64,000 nucleotides of DNA. Source: Megalopta genalis (taxonomy: Eukaryota; Arthropoda; Insecta; Hymenoptera; Halictidae). Each line of letters starts with the position of its first letter. Positions within the stretch are counted from its first letter, which is position 1. Made by a program: the position numbers and the translations under genes. Under the pieces are notes generated by a model. That model was not told the DNA's origin and searched no databases. It worked only from the letters and a program-made list of their open reading frames with translations. Below, one piece after another: positions 1 to 12,403 of the stretch. The stretch is taken from the NCBI RefSeq assembly GCF_051020955.1, contig NC_135027.1, positions 2,914,001 through 2,978,000 of the forward strand, given 5' to 3'.

Positions 1-3000
1 CGCGAATATAAACGTCGCGAGAACAACGCTGTTGATCCGACGGAGACGACGCGGCGAATATTAACTCTTTATTGCAACCCCTGTTGAACTACTACCCAGC
101 TGTTTGAACTACTTTTACCTGATTAGATAACTGTAGGTGGCTCGATATTGCGGTTTATCGGCGATGTCGTCGGCGACGACGCCGTGTCCGATAACTAGAT
201 TGCGGATCTTCGTGCAAAATAAAGCTTTTCAAAGGCGATCGCGAGAAACAGAGATTGAACGAAGATAAATTGTTTCTGTTAGAAATTTTGGTATGTTGAA
301 AACGGTGCGACGATATTGTTCAATTCTTCTTGTTCGCAATTTTATACATCCGCTACACTCGTTTTTGCTATATAAATGCATAAAATCCGTAGTATGCTGA
401 TATACTGGATGAAAAATCTTTCGCGAATTGTCGCACGAAGATTTTCGCGCGTGGATCGCGTTGTTACTAGACCGCGTCAATTATACGAGTCAGCTTTAAC
501 GAAACTTTACAGTCGTTGTTTACCATAATCGCATAAAAGCGTTAGAACAGATCGTTTTCGTACTCGTTACGGAAAGCAAGATGACAAACAACGATAGAAT
601 AGCGAGACATTTAATGAGAATAACGAGGAGATGCACGAATTAAGGAGAATAATTATAGCGTGAACATAACAGCCTCGTTAATCTTGTACCAAGAAAATTA
701 TATCCAATGTGTTGACGATCGAATGACGTAACGAGTGTTGCCTGCTAACACGGCTTAGCCGGCTATCGAACAACGGTTTCACCGCGAATTCTGGACACGA
801 GAACGAGCATTTCTCGCGAAGAAAACGGATCGATCGAGTAACTCGAAAGCCGATTCGCAATCGGACCGGGAAATGCGCGGGCTAAAAATATGTAATCCGC
901 GAGTTTAATGGTCCGTGATGCGCGGATCCTTCGCGCGGAAGAGAATATCGTCTGGAATCGAATCCGCCGGCTCGTGACTCACGGCTTGGTTTTTCGCTGT
1001 GTCGAGAGGAGGACGTAGGTGTCGCGGATGGAAATCGCGGGGACGGCTTACGCAACGATTTATCTAAGATCCCACGGTCCCGGGAAATTTGGCAATGCTC
1101 GAGAAAATGATCGCCCGCCAGAAATCGCGCTCTCGGCGGACCAGCGCTTCCGACTCGAAAATTCCGTCTTTATGCAGAACTGTTCGGCAAACTACCCGAA
1201 ACAATGCTTTGGAAACGTCGAAAGACGCGATCGAATCGCGTGTTCGGATCTGTAGCGATTCCTTTTTGGGAAACATCATTTTTGCTATGTCATCGCTTAA
1301 CTCCGTGCTGTATCATCGCTGTAACATCGTTACGAAGATCTCGAGTATTCTATTACATATGAGCATTGTTCCTTTAATCGGAATCGAAACTCGAATTATC
1401 CTGAATTTTTCCGTCGTCGTTCCGTGTTTAACGTGGACAAGCGATAAATATAAACTTTCTCCGGCCACAAAGACGCGTCAACCAGCGTAGCCGTGAAAAA
1501 GATTCTAGCGCAAGGATTTAATTGTGCGCACACGATACGTAGAAATTGGCAGAATGAAAGACGCGAATGACGCAAAACTCTCGCCACGCTGTCACAGAGT
1601 TTATTATCTTCCACTGAATTGACTTTCACCGACGTTTGTTTTGCCTTTCGTCCGAAAGCCAACTACGAAGAATCTCGCAGAGCCGTGCAGCGACTCGAGC
1701 AACCACGGGTCAGGATAGACCCATTCGCTGGCGGAGAGCCCCTCGAGCCCCACAGTAGAAGACGTAGAATCGTCTCGTCTCGCAAATATCCGAGCGTCCC
1801 TCATATTTGCTCGGAAGAGACAATCTCGCAGCGATTCGGCGGAACAATCGCGGAGGCCAATCTCTATGGAAATCGGGAAAGGGGCGAGACGCCATCACGG
1901 TTTACGATTCCGTGCGAAAACATGGCGGCTGCAGAACACAACACTCGACGCTACCGTTTCGCCCGGCGTAATTGAAAGGCCCTCTTTCGCAGGATTAACG
2001 CGTCTCGTGTAAAACACGTCCGCGCTCTTTGCGACGGAATCGAAAGGAGGGAGCGCCGAAGAACTTTCTTGGGCGATCGACGGTAGAGGAATCGGATTCG
2101 CGGGACCGAAGGGAAACTAATTACTTAGGGGACCGGCCGGATAGAAGACAATGCCTTCGGCGAAAGGAACGAGGCGAGACACGCGGTTAGGCGACACGGT
2201 TCGCGAAACGGAATGCAGACCGCCAGACGGTTGTCATTTGGTCAAGAGTCGGCTCGCGATTCGCTAGACGAGGGAAATGAACCGTGGGAGGCGCGATGGC
2301 AGCGTCTGGTTGGATCATTTCCATCGAACGATCCGGCTTGATCTCCGAGATGATTCGCCTGTCGGATAGTATTCCATTTTATTGCGGATAACAGCTAATT
2401 CGATCAGTGAACTGGATTACAGGATGAACCGGCTTCGTGAAATGTATCATCAGTTTCTCTTTTGGCGGGGCCGGTGATCAATTTTGAGGACTGATATTTT
2501 GCCGCCCGACGAGCATGGAAACTTACGGTTTGAACGTACACCGATTTATTCGGCTACGAATCCTACATTCTTGTAGGACGACGAAAATTTATATCTTCGG
2601 AACGAACTACAGGCGACATTGATTCCTCCTTTAAAGCGTGACGCGACTGCAGGAAGACGGTCTTCTTTAACTTATGTAAATCGTGTTCTTACACCGTTGA
2701 TTTCATTGGCGCAATCTGGCTCCGTCACCTGAACGTCGCGAAACAAGTTGCGAATCCCATTAAAATTTTACGAGCGTTTCTCGGCGCGCGGTATTAAAAG
2801 ACCAAATTTCGTCAAAAATCTGCTATTAAAGCGCGGGGCTCGCGCTTCGTACGACAGTCCGGTCGGAATCGATTGCCTTATAAATCCTGTATAAATTGCG
2901 ATTTCCGCGGGCTGTCGAAGATGTTTCCGTGGCGACGATTGCAGGGGACCATGAGGCGAGCGCAGGTGTTAACGAAGCGCGTCGGCCGTTTTTAACGAGG

Positions 3001-3799
3001 AACGGGTCCACCACGTGGAAAGAGGTTCGATCCCTCGGTTTCCAGACAGCAGAAAGAGGAAAGACGGAGGGCGTATAAACACTTAGCATCGCGGGGAACG
3101 CCAATGAGCCGAACGCCCGAGAGAAGAAGGTGACTCGTTCCCTTTTACCCGCCCACCGTAGGTTCGTGCATGATGTACGATTTCCTGTCTTACGGCTCGT
3201 ACAATAATAACGAAATGTCAGGAGTGTACATACGATTTACTCCGCGTTACCATACAAAGCCACGACACTTTAAACAATGATCTATGAAAGCTCCCTGCCC
3301 CCCCCCCCTCCCCTTCTCTCCGCCGCCCGTTTTCTACCTCCGGCGAACCAGCCGGGGGAAAAAATTCCTCTAGCCTATCGGCTACCTGCGAACTCGCCGA
3401 GATACTCGACGACGGAATTCCAACGGCCATTCACGGTGCCCCGTGAGATCACGGTATAACGATCCGACGACGATCGGATTTTTCGATCGGCAACACGTCG
3501 ATCAACCGATCGCTACGGGCTCGCGCGGATTTTTCTCGGCTAGGACTGGCTGTACGCTTGGTGGGAAACGACGATCTACTTTTCGCTGTCGGGATTACGA
3601 TGTTTTTTTTTTTATTGTTAGCTTTCAAATCTCAGATGAGATTTATTCGCTAGCACAGTGAAGCGAATCGTACTTAATCGTAAAGCTTAAATAGTAATTC
3701 ATGGGTTATTTATGCATTTATATTACATGTTTTTTTTTTAAGAATAATAGGATACGTGCACACGCTTCGACAAGTGAAACCAGACATGATGATTGGTAG
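1..3799. other. No gene seen
   Basis: CpG-rich and mixed-composition DNA. Short open frames on both strands overlap each other and show no family pattern. A C run of about 12 lies at 3298-3309. Nothing else could be supported. Confidence 0.5.
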
Positions 3800-4010
3800 A
3801 AACAGTTTATTAAACAGCTACAGCTACTAAGATGCTCATATAATTTAGATCTTTCAGATTCGTAAAGAGGACATTGTCAGACAATGTGATCAATATCTTG
3901 TTCGTTACTATTGCATGAACATCTAGGATTATCCGATAAATCTACTGGAAAGCGATTACGATTTGATCGATCTTTTGATTTGTCGTTCGATGGAAATGAT
4001 TTGTATTCGT
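3800..4010 (-). pseudogene. Non-LTR retrotransposon ORF2 C-terminal relic (Cys-rich end)
   Basis: On the minus strand the reading contains RFPVDLSDNPRCSC, then NEQDIDHIV, an in-frame TGA (3877-3879), then QCPLYESERSKLYEHL. The pattern CxC...E(Q)xxxHI..CPLYxxxRxxL matches the Cys/His segment that ends ORF2 of many non-LTR elements of the I, Jockey and R1 groups, where a Trp-like residue often precedes the Cys. The stop therefore falls inside the conserved motif, so the copy is dead. Only this terminal fragment is visible. The sequence from about 4060 upward is shared with 21.6 kb and may be a different repeat. The family assignment rests on motif pattern only. Confidence 0.6.
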
Positions 4011-4057
4011 TCACAGAATTTGTATGGAAGGACACCGATTTGTTGCAAAATCGAAGA

Positions 4058-4215
4058 ATATAGAGGTTTAATAAAAAAATATAGAGGCTAAATAAAAATG
4101 AGATAACTGCAACTTCTTGCATTAATGTGTTGGATCTATATTAAGTACATACGGCCTTAAATTGTGGGGTGGACGATTGAAACAATCGATGGATGAGCGC
4201 ACGCTATTTTACATT
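4058..4215. repeat. Interspersed repeat, copy 1
   Basis: Shares AGAGGTTTA, CTAAATAAAAATGAGATAAC, ATTAATGTGTTGGATCTAT, ATATTAAGTACA, GCCTTAAATT and GGATGA in order with 21590-21770. Family unknown. Confidence 0.55.
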
Positions 4216-4791
4216 TAAGAACACACGATTGAACCCAGTGTGGTATTCATAAGTGGTCCTATGTTTCTGAATATGGAGATTTGGTCGACATCGAGCGGAA
4301 CAGTGACTTGACAAAATGTTGGCGTCGATTCTTTCATTTTGGTGCAACAAAGAATCTATTCGGCTTGGTAGATTTATTTATAGAAGCTTGTTAAGCAACC
4401 AGAAAAATAGAGAAGTCTGCGTAATCGATTTCAACGACTGTTCAGCGACCGTAAGAAATACATTTTTGATTGGAAGATAAAATTCTTCGAGGATCTCTTG
4501 AAATCCTTGGAATCCCAGTTTGTTTCATTTTATTCGAATAAAGTGTTTGTTCGAATGGAAAGTTCGCCGACGATCTTGTCAAACAGTGACAGAAAAATTC
4601 GAATCGCCATTGGCAACTCTATTAAATCGATTTTACTAATTGAACTCATTCTGGAGAATTAGAAAGTGATTAAACTAGAGATTTGAACTACCAGCAGTTT
4701 TATAATATATCTTTTAAGATCGAAGGCAATCAGCATTTCTTAAAAACCTTGTCAAAAACTAGAATAATCTCGTTCATAAACCATCAAACTA

Positions 4792-4953
4792 CACTAAAAT
4801 CCCCCCAATTGACGCTTAGCTTGTACACAAAAATAGACAATTTGGGAAGAGGAGATACGATTATTCGAAAATATAATTATAAAAACGTATCTCCACTTCC
4901 CAAATTGTCCATTTTTGTTTCCAAGCTGAGCGTCAATTAGGGAGAATTTACTG
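4792..4953. mobile_element. Foldback MITE, copy 1 (internally deleted, mixed subfamily)
   Basis: 162 bp between TA dinucleotides. The two arms are inverted copies of each other around AATTGACGCTTAGCTTG / CAAGCTGAGCGTCAATTAG and GGAGATACGATTATTCG. The left arm carries TTGTACACAAAAATAG; the right arm carries the TTTCCAAGCTGAG variant and the GAGAATTTACTG end, so the arms come from different subfamilies. It lacks the central GAGCCTTGCGGCTCG hairpin region found in full copies. Confidence 0.85.
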
Positions 4954-7900
4954 TAATCAGATTCTACAATGTAACAAGTTCTTTGGAAATAATTATTGCA
5001 AAGAAAACTATCGAGCTCCTCTTATTTCACTTATTCACTGTAAATCGTGTTAACAGCATTAAAAAAGACGAACTCTTTGGCACTAATAAAAATCGGCCGA
5101 TTTCGATTGAGGGATCTAACACGATTGTAGAAAACGATCTGCGTTGGTCGAGGTGCGGATTTCAAAGAAGCGAAGCCTCTAATCAAAATCGCGTTATTGG
5201 TGGGTGGTAATGGGTTAAGAAAGGAACGTGACCACGGTTTAACGATCGATTTTGGTTAGGTCTCGAATCAGGCCGATTATGCGTGTTCGTCGTGTTTACG
5301 ACAGAATCCGAGCCGAGCCGACGCGACGAGACGCGGTGCGGCGCGGCGCGGCCGGGGCCAGGTCGGGGACAAGATTAATTCCGTATAAAGATTCCCCAGC
5401 CCCGTGCTCGTCGTATTCTTGATGTAGGGGCGAATAATTCCATTTATATAGGATGGATAGGTTAGGCGTGGTCCGACAACAACGATCCTCCGCTCTTCTA
5501 ATGGTTTCCACTCGGAGGGGGATCCCGGCCCGTCTTCCAATCTTTCTTTCCGTACGAATTCGGGCCAACGGCGTCGAGCGTTCGTGTTTACGGGGGGGTC
5601 CGGCCTCGAGAATACATAATTTACACCTGAATGTCAGGAACCGTCCCCGAAAACTATCGGAATCCCTAATATCCTGCGAGCTTGTACCCCGAGAGTAGTT
5701 TTCGTCCGCCGGACTTTTTTCGGGAAACGATCGCGCGTTGTTTTCCATCTTATAGCACGCGCGAACTGCTATACCGCGTCGGTATTTTCGAAATATTCGT
5801 TGTGCCGCGTTAGCAACATCGCAAGAAGGATAAGGATACCGGCAAGCCGTTGGCAGTTTCTCCACGGTTTATCGCATTGTCTCGGACTGTTCCTGGCTGG
5901 ACGGCGCGCGGCGGTTCGCTTCGCCGGCTTTTTACGCCACTGACGATCGAGCCTCTTTCATTAATCGTCACGGTCGGGATCCTTAATGACATTACGGCGC
6001 GTCGGAAGATCGAAGACCGCGTTGCTTGACCTCTTTTCTCTTATCTTTCGAATCGACCCCCGGCGCGTGCACGCGTACTCGCGCCGCACCGGACCACGGG
6101 CCCCGCGAAAACCATAGCCTGCCGCCCTAAGGGTGAGACCCCTCGGCTCCCTCAATTTTAATCAGCCAAATTACTCTACACGAGATTCTTATCCAATTTT
6201 CGACCTTTCATAATCCGACAATTTAGTAGGAAAATGGCACTGTTTCCGAGACGGCGGATCGAGTACCAAAATTACTGTGCACTGATCAACCCTTTTTGCT
6301 ACCAGCGACGCATATATGCGACTTCTTGTCACCTTTTTTAATATATAATAAAGTATCTCAACAGATTTGAAAATTGACTGTACTGTCAAGTTAAGAAGAA
6401 CACATCAGATTACAGGACTTCCTTGCTCCCGAGATATTTAAATTTTACCATTGCCGCGAGGAGCAATCGAATTTATCGGCTCGATAGCGCAAGTATCGAA
6501 TGAAAGCGAACCTTCTATCCTCAGCCAAGCGACGCGTAAATGCGTCAGTTTGTAAAATTGTTTATGGTCTGTTAGAAGCACATCCCTTAGAAGACCCACG
6601 TCAAGCAAGGACATATTTTCGCCGCGATCGAACAGGTTAAGTTAACCTCTAGAAGACGAGCGGATTCGGGCGGTTGCGGATTAAAAGGAACCCGAGATCA
6701 ATAATCGGCAAAAGAACACAATGGGACCGGGGTGAAGACATGGCGGACAAAGCAGCCCCGTTCGAAACGGTTCCGTGCAACCGGTTGCTAACGATCGATC
6801 ATCGAAGGTATCGATCTCTGAATCGCGAGCCGGCCGATCGTTTTTGCAGACCGCAACGACGAAACCCACGGGTCCGCGACCGCTATCGAATTAGAACACG
6901 TACATTCACACCTGGCGGACAATGGCGCCTCGTGGCGGAAGAGTTAATCACGCGATTAATCACCGGTTAACGTTATCGTTAACACTATCGCCGCGGGTTC
7001 GCCGGTCTGTCGACTGGGTGATCTAGGGTGCCCGCTTCGCCATAATATTTGCCACTCGTATCTCGTGCTGCGCGACGTCGATCTAACATGCGAGTTGTTG
7101 CAAACGATTGAATAATATTTAACGTGTTAATAATAAAATGGTTTACAGTGTGTTCGTTGCCGGCGGAGAAAACTTCGGAACCAGTCCGGGGAATCGACGG
7201 AAACCCAAGGTGTGCTTGTTGAGTCAACAAACTCGAGTAACTGCGAACCGTTGCAGTAATTTACAAAACACGCGCGAGTTTCATCGGCTCTTTGTAGAAA
7301 TGTTTGCCTCTGGTCAAGAGAAATAAGTCGCTCCTCTATCGCACGGCATGTACCTCTTTCTTCGGAGACAGCTGTTCTAGACCGAGTTGTAATTTCGCGA
7401 AGTAGCAATTTCATGCGCGTAAATAATTAATCCGCGACGATTACACACTGCTCGCCTCGTTCAGGGAAACCTGTTACTTGCATTTGTCCGCACTGTTCGC
7501 GAGATTCTAACGCATTATCTGCTGCCGATAATTTCATCGTTCCCGAGAGTCTATAATTTATAATTAATCCTTATCTGTCGTTCTTCGGTCTGCGAGACCG
7601 CTACAAATTACTTGTACATTTTTATTTGTATCTCTCATCCGTAACTGTAAGGAAACTTGCACTTGCACCACTTCGTTATCGATGCGCAAAGTAGGAACAA
7701 TGGATTCTAATTTATTATTCAACGCGATAAACGCTAACAGTCCGCGAGGCCGGTGATAACGATCGCGTAACTTTTAATTGGTATTTAGTAGTTAAGGGTT
7801 AAGAAGTTTTTAATGAATCGTTCGACCGGAACAGCAATTTCAGTCGTGTACCAGCAGCAGCAGGTTGCTCCAGGGTAACACGATCTAGTAATTTCGTTTG

Positions 7901-8646
7901 GGATTATCATACCGTAAAAGAATGTTAAGATTGAAAATCGCGTTAATAGACGTCCGGTGATCACAGATTGTTAACGAAAGAAAGCAAAGGACGCCGTGGC
8001 GACGTGCACACGTGACGTGATGATTTTGACGCAACACGAGTTTTGTTGAAAAGCACAACCGCGCATGAGTCACCGCGAATGAAACGATGTCAACGGACGC
8101 GCGCTGCTCTCGCATTTTGATTTTCCGACAGCGAGATCGGCGTCTGTTCAGCGTCAGCTTTCAATTATGTAGCAAGTTGTCCGTAGTAATTATCGCGCAG
8201 GATAATTATCTGATTTTCTGAACAGCAGAGACTGGTCTGTGTACGTCGATGTCCCGCGAGCGGCCGATCTAACAGCGACCGCAGCGATCCGACGGCAAGA
8301 TCGCGCTGATCTTTCGCCGGATGTTCGGTGTTCTCGCGTCGGCCGTGCATATTTTCGCGATCGATCGCGCGCCCTTCCGATCGAGTGCACCGTAAACCGG
8401 CGAGGATCGCGCGAAGCGGAGCGTTTCGTGTTTGATAAGCGAAGCAAACGGAAGAGCATGCAAGCGATTATTGGGCTCCGGGCAGCTGGGACAGCAGGAA
8501 AGTCGCTGATAGTGACAATGAACCGAGTTCAAGTCTCGACGGACCAGACGCAGCGATCCCGTGGACGTTCCGACGTCGACCGATCGTTCCGTCGCCGTAA
8601 CGATTTCCACGAGATCGCCGAGTCCGCGCGATTCGCTGTAATTAAA

Positions 8647-8705
8647 CCGTGGATGTTTGCGGGACAGGTGACTCTCGATCGGTCTCTCCGTAGAAACATC
8701 CACGG
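8647..8705. repeat. Inverted repeat, 13-bp arms
   Basis: ACCGTGGATGTTT and AAACATCCACGGT, separated by 33 bp. Confidence 0.8.
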
Positions 8706-8748
8706 TCCGATTACGTGGCACTGTGTTGTTCAGAAACTTAATCTTACA

Positions 8749-8924
8749 GGATTGCTGGGAAGCTGACGTCACGTTTCTTTCGAGGTTGTTGATCCTCGAT
8801 GCCAGTTCGCGTCCGGAACTACGCGACGGCTATGAAACTCTGATAGAAGCTAGCCTTTGTAGATCGATCGACAAAAATTCCCTTGCAAATGCGCGAAGAT
8901 CCAGTCTCAGCTTCCCAGCAATCC
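8749..8924. repeat. Perfect 18-bp inverted repeat with a loop of about 140 bp
   Basis: GGATTGCTGGGAAGCTGA at 8749-8766 and TCAGCTTCCCAGCAATCC at 8907-8924 are exact complements. Confidence 0.9.
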
Positions 8925-9595
8925 AGCGCAGCTAATCTCGTTGTTTCTGTCCTGACGGACCTCGCGGACGGTTCCCAACTGTCAAGCCCCAGAATCGTTC
9001 TAGATCATCGTACAACTTCGAACGAAGTACGATCGCGGCGTTGCGAGGAGATCAACGGCAAGGATCAACAGGTAGTCGATAGCGTTCTCGCGAGGGCAGA
9101 ATCGAGGGCATCGCAATCTGGCCCGGCTCGGCCCGAGATTCGAGGCTCCGCGAGGTTGACACGGCGCGCGATACGCCGCCGCGCCGGTACGACGACGGTG
9201 CGCGTTGGTCTCGACCGGTGACAAGAAACTTAATAGCCGGTCTTGAAATACAGGTTTCGACGTGCCGACGCTCGTAAAGATCGATTATCGGCGAGTGTTT
9301 AGATCGGCGCCAATACCGGTAGCCGCGGCGCAAGCGCGCGTACCTCGGCCGCCGGTGAAAAACGCCACGGAGCCGGGTCGGATAGCGAGTACAACATCCT
9401 CTCGAGCGAGCCAACGAAATATCAGAGCGATAAGGAGCACGCGGATATCGGTATCCGGAGAAACTGTGACAAATCGCTGGGGAAGTGAGCTACGACCCGG
9501 TAGCAAGCTTGTAGGACAGCGTCCAGAAAACGGACCGGGAACCGTCCGCGAGGAACAACGAGGCGGTTTGCTACGATAGGTGGAAAGAGCGTTAC

Positions 9596-9747
9596 CTGAG
9601 GGTGGCGGCGGAGGATGGTGGTGATGATGGTGGTGATGATGATGGTATCCCAGGGTGGGTGGCGGCGGTGGGTAGACCGCGCCCCAAATGCAGGACGCGG
9701 CCGCGGCCGCCACCTGTTGCTGGTGCTGATGATGGTGATGGTGTTGC

Positions 9748-9782
<35 letters not shown>

Positions 9783-10016
9783 CTGCTGCTGTTGCTGCAA
9801 CAGTTGCTGGACCTGGGCGATGTCTACGAACTCCTGCAGCTCGCCGTCGGGCTCCGGGCCGGCGTCCCTCAGCCGGCCCTCCGCGGATGCGGCCGGCACG
9901 ACCGCGAACGGGTTGCCGGTGTTGTGCTGCAGGTGATCGAAACCCGCGAGCGGGTTCGCGGGCTCGTAATTGCTGCGGCCGGTCGTGTGTTCGCGGCGCA
10001 TCGCCAGTGCCAGCAT
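9596..10016 (-). CDS. First coding exon of an unidentified Gln/His-rich protein
   Basis: Likely start exon, minus strand. The first ATG in frame (10016, A at -3) follows an in-frame upstream stop (near 10095), and no pyrimidine tract that would make a 3' splice site precedes it. About 140 residues follow: a mixed N-terminus containing NPLAGF and NTGNPFAVV (1-40), an acidic stretch ending EFVDIAQVQQLL (about 60-73), about 18 Gln, a His/Gln run, poly-Ala, CIWGAVYPPPPP, ten His, then Pro. Gln is coded by mixed CAA/CAG and His by mixed CAC/CAT, which argues for a protein-level homopolymer rather than a plain microsatellite. A good donor, CTCAG|GTAAC, ends the exon in phase 1; the frame then reads on into presumed intron to a stop at 9285. 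Such N-termini are typical of insect transcription regulators and neuronal proteins, but I do not recognise this one. Downstream exons were not found. The long plus-strand Leu/Val-rich frame here is its shadow. Confidence 0.6.
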
Positions 10017-10719
10017 CTTTTCAACCTGTCGCGCCGCCGGCCCTCGTCGCGGTGCCACGGGTCCACGTGCTCTTGGTGTCGCGCCGCCGGTCCTCTACCA
10101 GCAGCACCGCCGTTGACCAACCTTGCCCTCCTCGCGTCGACGACGACCACGCCGAGGACGAGGACCAACGCAGAGAGGACGACGACGGGCAATCGCACAT
10201 GTCACGACGTCGCCGAGGACGCGCGGGCACACCGCGTCGCGTACCCCCGGCCGCGACCTGCTCGTCGGACCAAGGCGAACCGGAGGACCACGCCGGCCAA
10301 CGTCCCCGAAGACACTCGCGGAACACGTTTTCCACTCGACGAGGACGACGGTTTCCGACAAAGGACACCTTTCTTCTCGTAGAAAGCGCGGCACAATCGG
10401 ATCTCGCTTCCTTCTCCGTTCGGGGCGGGCTGGTCGTTGCGTGTGCTCCTCTGTCCCCGTTTCCCGAATCCGTATCCCAACGTGATCGAGCCGCCGGATT
10501 TCTTCGGGTGATCGAGGGATCGCGACACTGACGTTGCCTCGGGAATCGGGATCGATGTCGCGTGGCGATAGAGCAGAGAGCGGGGTTCGAAATCGCGCGC
10601 TTCGGTCGGAGGCGTACGAAGAAGTTGGTTTCGAGTTGGCGCGCGATAAAGCCGACGTGCCGGCGCGCGTGCTGCCCGGTATCGTATCACTGGAAGATCC
10701 TGCTCTTTCTCGCTCTTCG

Positions 10720-10805
10720 TCCTCCTCCTCCTCCTCCTCCTCCACCACCTCCTCCTCCTTCTCCACCGCCTCCTCCTACTCCTCTTCCTCTCCTCCTCCG
10801 CCGCG
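10720..10805. repeat. Imperfect (CTC)n pyrimidine tract
   Basis: About 85 bases are almost purely pyrimidine on the plus strand, mainly CTC repeated with interruptions by CA and TA. It is read as Ser, Pro or Glu runs in different frames, which explains the long open frames crossing it. Confidence 0.85.
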
Positions 10806-11757
10806 ACCGCTTAGAGCGAGTCGGTTTCTCCCTCCCTGTCCGACGTCGGGCCCCGTCTTCTCGCCGTCTCGTTCCCTCCTCGAGCGTTTTCCGGTCTGGA
10901 TCGAGGCGAAACGGCCTCCGCTCCGGTTCCTCTCCCCCTTTTCCACGCGGAGGATCTTCCGGCCGTTGTTGGTGCGGCTCGCATCGGCTTTGCGCGCAAA
11001 ACCGAGGCCGCGAGCCGGCTCCGGAGGGGTCCAGGACGGTTCGAGGCGCACTGTCCTCGGCTGAAGAGGCGCGACCGTTTTCCCGCGCGAACCAGCCGCT
11101 CCTGTTGTTGCGGGTGGCGAGAGAGTCCTCGCGAGGATCCGCTCGGCGTCACGTGTCGTCGACATCGCCCCATACAAGTTGTCGGTCCCCGCCGGGCCTC
11201 TCCGGCCCTCGCCGGGTCCGTCCGAGCCCGTTGTCTCACCGTTCCCCGTTCCCCGGGATTCATCCGTCTCTCCCGCGTGTCTCTCGCGATTTCCATTCAT
11301 TCCTTTCCCCCGCCGCGGTCCGCCCCTCCTCTTCGGCGACACCACGCCGAGCCGCCGCGCCGCGGTCCCTCTTCGGGCTCCTTCTCCGGCACTCTCGCGA
11401 TCCTCTCCGCTCGCGCGTCTCCTCGCGTGCGTTGCTCGCCTCGCCTCTGTCCCTCGTCCACGTCTTCCGAACCCTCGCGCGCCTCTCTTCGTTCTTCGGA
11501 TGCTGTTCCCCTCCCCTCGATCCCTCGGCGATGATTCCCTTCCTCCACGCGCCGGGTACAACCCCCGTCCCTCTTCATTCTCCTCGGCTGCTCGCGACTC
11601 CTTTCTTCGTCGCTCCAACAGGCTCGAACACCAACGCGTTCATCGCCGGTAACACTGCCAACGTTCGCCGGGTGACGTCATCGGCGTGGGCGCAACCCCA
11701 CGCCAGAGAGAGCGCGTCTCTCTTTCGTTCTTGGATCCCTCCTTTTCGATGCCCGCT

Positions 11758-11814
11758 TCTTCGTCTCCTTCTTCTTCTTCTTCTTCTTCTTCTACTTCTT
11801 CTTCTTCTTCTTCA
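11758..11814. repeat. (CTT)n microsatellite
   Basis: Near-perfect CTT/TTC trinucleotide repeat of about 57 bp with one TAC interruption. It lies inside the GC-rich putative 5' region of the minus-strand gene. Confidence 0.9.
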
Positions 11815-12403
11815 ACGGCCGCGTCTGCCTCGCAGAGTAACTCCGCTTCGTGCCCCTTTTCTCGGTGCGATGCTTCCACGATCGCCGAGTCGCGGAGGAT
11901 CCTCCACCGGAAGTCCCGGGAACCTGGGGAAATTTTAGAAGTCGGGCTCCAGAGGCTTCTGCGGCGCGACCTTGAATTTCGAGCGCCCACCAGGACCGGC
12001 CCAGGAAGGTTGAGGTCGATACTCCCCTGGGTTGGATGACTTTTACCGTAAACACGCTGCCTCCGCGTCCAGCGGATCTTCGCCGGCTTCCGTTCATCTT
12101 GACTCGGCACTTCTGCCTTGGAGTATTTTGGTTTCGGTCGGACTACCTGCCAGCCTTCGAGAAAGTCAGAATCTGACTGTGGGAAAAGGGCCAAAGTTCA
12201 AGTGCTTCTGCGGTTCCATCTTTTGTCTAGCTTTTGTGTAGCCACGCGAACGGTCTCGAAATCCGCACTTGAACCGCGTTCGACAAGTAGAAGAAAGTCT
12301 AGGAATTCCATTGAACGTTGTTACAGTCAATACAATTGCATAGTTAGAATAGAAAGATACATTCGAGTCGCGAATAATGAGTCAAATCATATCTTGCCTT
12401 ATA

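Larger units (their letters stand above)
4954..9595. other. No gene seen; possible intron of the minus-strand gene
   Basis: If the exon at 9596-10016 is real, this stretch is at least partly its first intron. Frames of 175 and 167 codons at 8239-8772 lie on opposite strands of the same DNA and have no domain features. The inverted repeats near 8.65-8.92 kb are listed separately. Confidence 0.45.
10017..12100 (-). promoter_or_regulatory. GC- and CpG-rich block: probable promoter and 5' UTR of the Gln/His-rich gene
   Basis: About 2 kb of very GC- and CpG-rich DNA lies directly upstream of the minus-strand start exon. Long open frames exist on both strands, but they encode runs of Ser, Pro, Arg or Glu that follow the composition and have no domain-like segments, so I read none as genes. 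The block contains two long pyrimidine (plus-strand) tracts at 10720-10805 and 11758-11814. I infer a transcription start somewhere in this block; no TATA box or initiator could be fixed. Confidence 0.4.

Noticed and set aside
4141..4215. Plus-strand translation STYGLKLWG, like a LINE motif
   Set aside because: The related repeat copies at 21.7 and 21.95 kb do not preserve it, and it lies opposite to the nearby LINE relic; probably chance.
8239..8772. Opposing frames of 175 and 167 codons
   Set aside because: They occupy the same DNA on both strands, with no domain or splice support; lack of stops is explained by GC content.
10562..11938. 458-codon plus-strand open frame, and minus-strand frames of up to 280 codons in the same block
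   Set aside because: The sequences are runs of Pro, Ser, Arg or Glu that track the CTC/CTT repeats and GC bias; frames are open on both strands and no domain is visible.
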